A stretch of DNA of 14,180 bases from an uncultured Clostridia bacterium (GTDB lineage Bacteria > Bacillota > Clostridia > Christensenellales > Aristaeellaceae): assembly GCA_934630975.1 (NCBI GenBank), contig CAKTXH010000062.1, positions 1-14,180 of the forward strand. The letters are read 5' to 3'. The notes under the pieces are model-generated. The model made no database searches. It was not told the origin of the DNA and saw nothing but the letters and a program-made list of their open reading frames with translations. The translations under genes were made by a program, and so were the position numbers. Below, piece by piece: positions 13,942-14,180 of this stretch (position 1 is the stretch's first letter; each line of letters opens with the position of its first letter).

Positions 13942-13950
13942 TATGCAATT
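13934..13950. promoter_or_regulatory. Operator-like dyad over the -35 box
   Basis: AATTGCA-ATA-TGCAATT is a perfect 7-bp inverted repeat around a 3-base centre, and it includes the -35 box. A dimeric repressor bound here would block RNA polymerase. No regulator gene lies in the window, so the binding protein is unknown. Confidence 0.5.
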
Positions 13951-14180
13951 CAAATAAATTCATTTAAGAAATTATTTTTATGTTTTTTCCAACGATTTTG
14001 AACAAAAAACGAAATCCCCCGTTGTTTTTACAAATATTTGCCGATTATTGAAGAAGCGACGGAAATAAAACACAGCAATCATTTTAGCTCAAACAAAATG
14101 AGCTTGCGCCGCAGGAGCAGGGAAAGCCCGAAACCACGCAGAAATACAGGGATGTCCTCAAGACGCTTTCCGTCAAGAAA
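13951..14180. other. Upstream region with unresolved coding-like right edge
   Basis: Bases 13951-14085 are AT-rich and show no gene. From about 14088 to the window end the sequence becomes GC-rich and three frames stay open to the edge. They are a plus-strand frame with GC-rich third positions (LAPQEQGKPETTQKYRDVL), a plus-strand frame from an ATG at 14098 without a ribosome site, and a minus-strand frame of 33 codons ending at 14079. The third could be the tail of an incoming gene. A 6-bp hairpin (AGCTCA/TGAGCT) overlaps this border. I cannot choose among them. Confidence 0.35.

Noticed and set aside
11867..13957. A 696-codon open frame on the plus strand, opposite the binding-protein gene
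   Set aside because: It mirrors the whole minus-strand gene, is rich in Arg, His and Ile, has no domain I can recognise and no ribosome site. The minus-strand protein is a clear SBP_bac_5 member, so this is an antisense shadow produced by GC-rich third positions.
1..14180. CRISPR arrays, tRNA or rRNA genes, insertion sequences, phage genes
   Set aside because: No regularly spaced repeats, no tRNA or rRNA signatures and no transposase, integrase or terminal inverted repeats were found on either strand.

Overview
The window looks like a chromosomal segment of a Gram-positive, low-to-mid GC Clostridia-type bacterium. The grounds are strong GGAGG-type ribosome sites, sigma-A-like promoters, GTG and TTG starts, a sigma factor paired with a DUF4367-type membrane protein, and a full oligopeptide ABC operon with Firmicutes-like sequences. 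Every convincing gene is on the minus strand, so the transcription order runs from high to low coordinates.

Region 1 (13835-14180 and 7764-13834) is an Opp/Dpp-type peptide uptake operon: solute-binding protein, two permeases (OppB, OppC) and two ATPases (OppD, OppF). It has a good promoter at 13913-13941, an operator-like dyad over the -35 box, a stem-loop at the expected mRNA 5' end, an intergenic space between the binding protein and oppB with three hairpins (two of them mutually exclusive), and a strong terminator at 7764-7801. The binding protein has an ordinary Sec signal but no lipobox. The last 90 bases of the window carry an unresolved coding-like edge.

Region 2 (1634-7690) is the most interesting part. 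It is a co-directional block of eight genes: a sigma-70 family (ECF-like) sigma factor; a DUF4367-type membrane protein that is probably its anti-sigma factor; two small secreted beta-rich proteins of 131 and 133 residues; a 360-residue exported protein of unknown function; two six-helix membrane proteins; and a BcrA/lantibiotic-type ABC ATPase. The genes overlap or abut, except around the two small secreted genes. These have their own candidate ECF-type promoter on the upstream side and a hairpin attenuator on the downstream side. This suggests that the two small proteins are made in larger amounts than the transporter. A working model is a sigma-controlled module that secretes two small proteins and uses an ABC transporter for their export, for self-protection or for envelope stress. 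I do not recognise it as a described system.

Region 3 (1-1633) holds the first 354 codons of a secreted protein with four SH3b repeats, which runs off the left edge inside a Ser/Asn/Thr/Gly tandem repeat. A 570-base gap follows with no complete gene. It contains an inverted repeat, a G7 run and, next to the ABC ATPase gene, a GC-rich plus-strand stretch that looks like a broken gene remnant.
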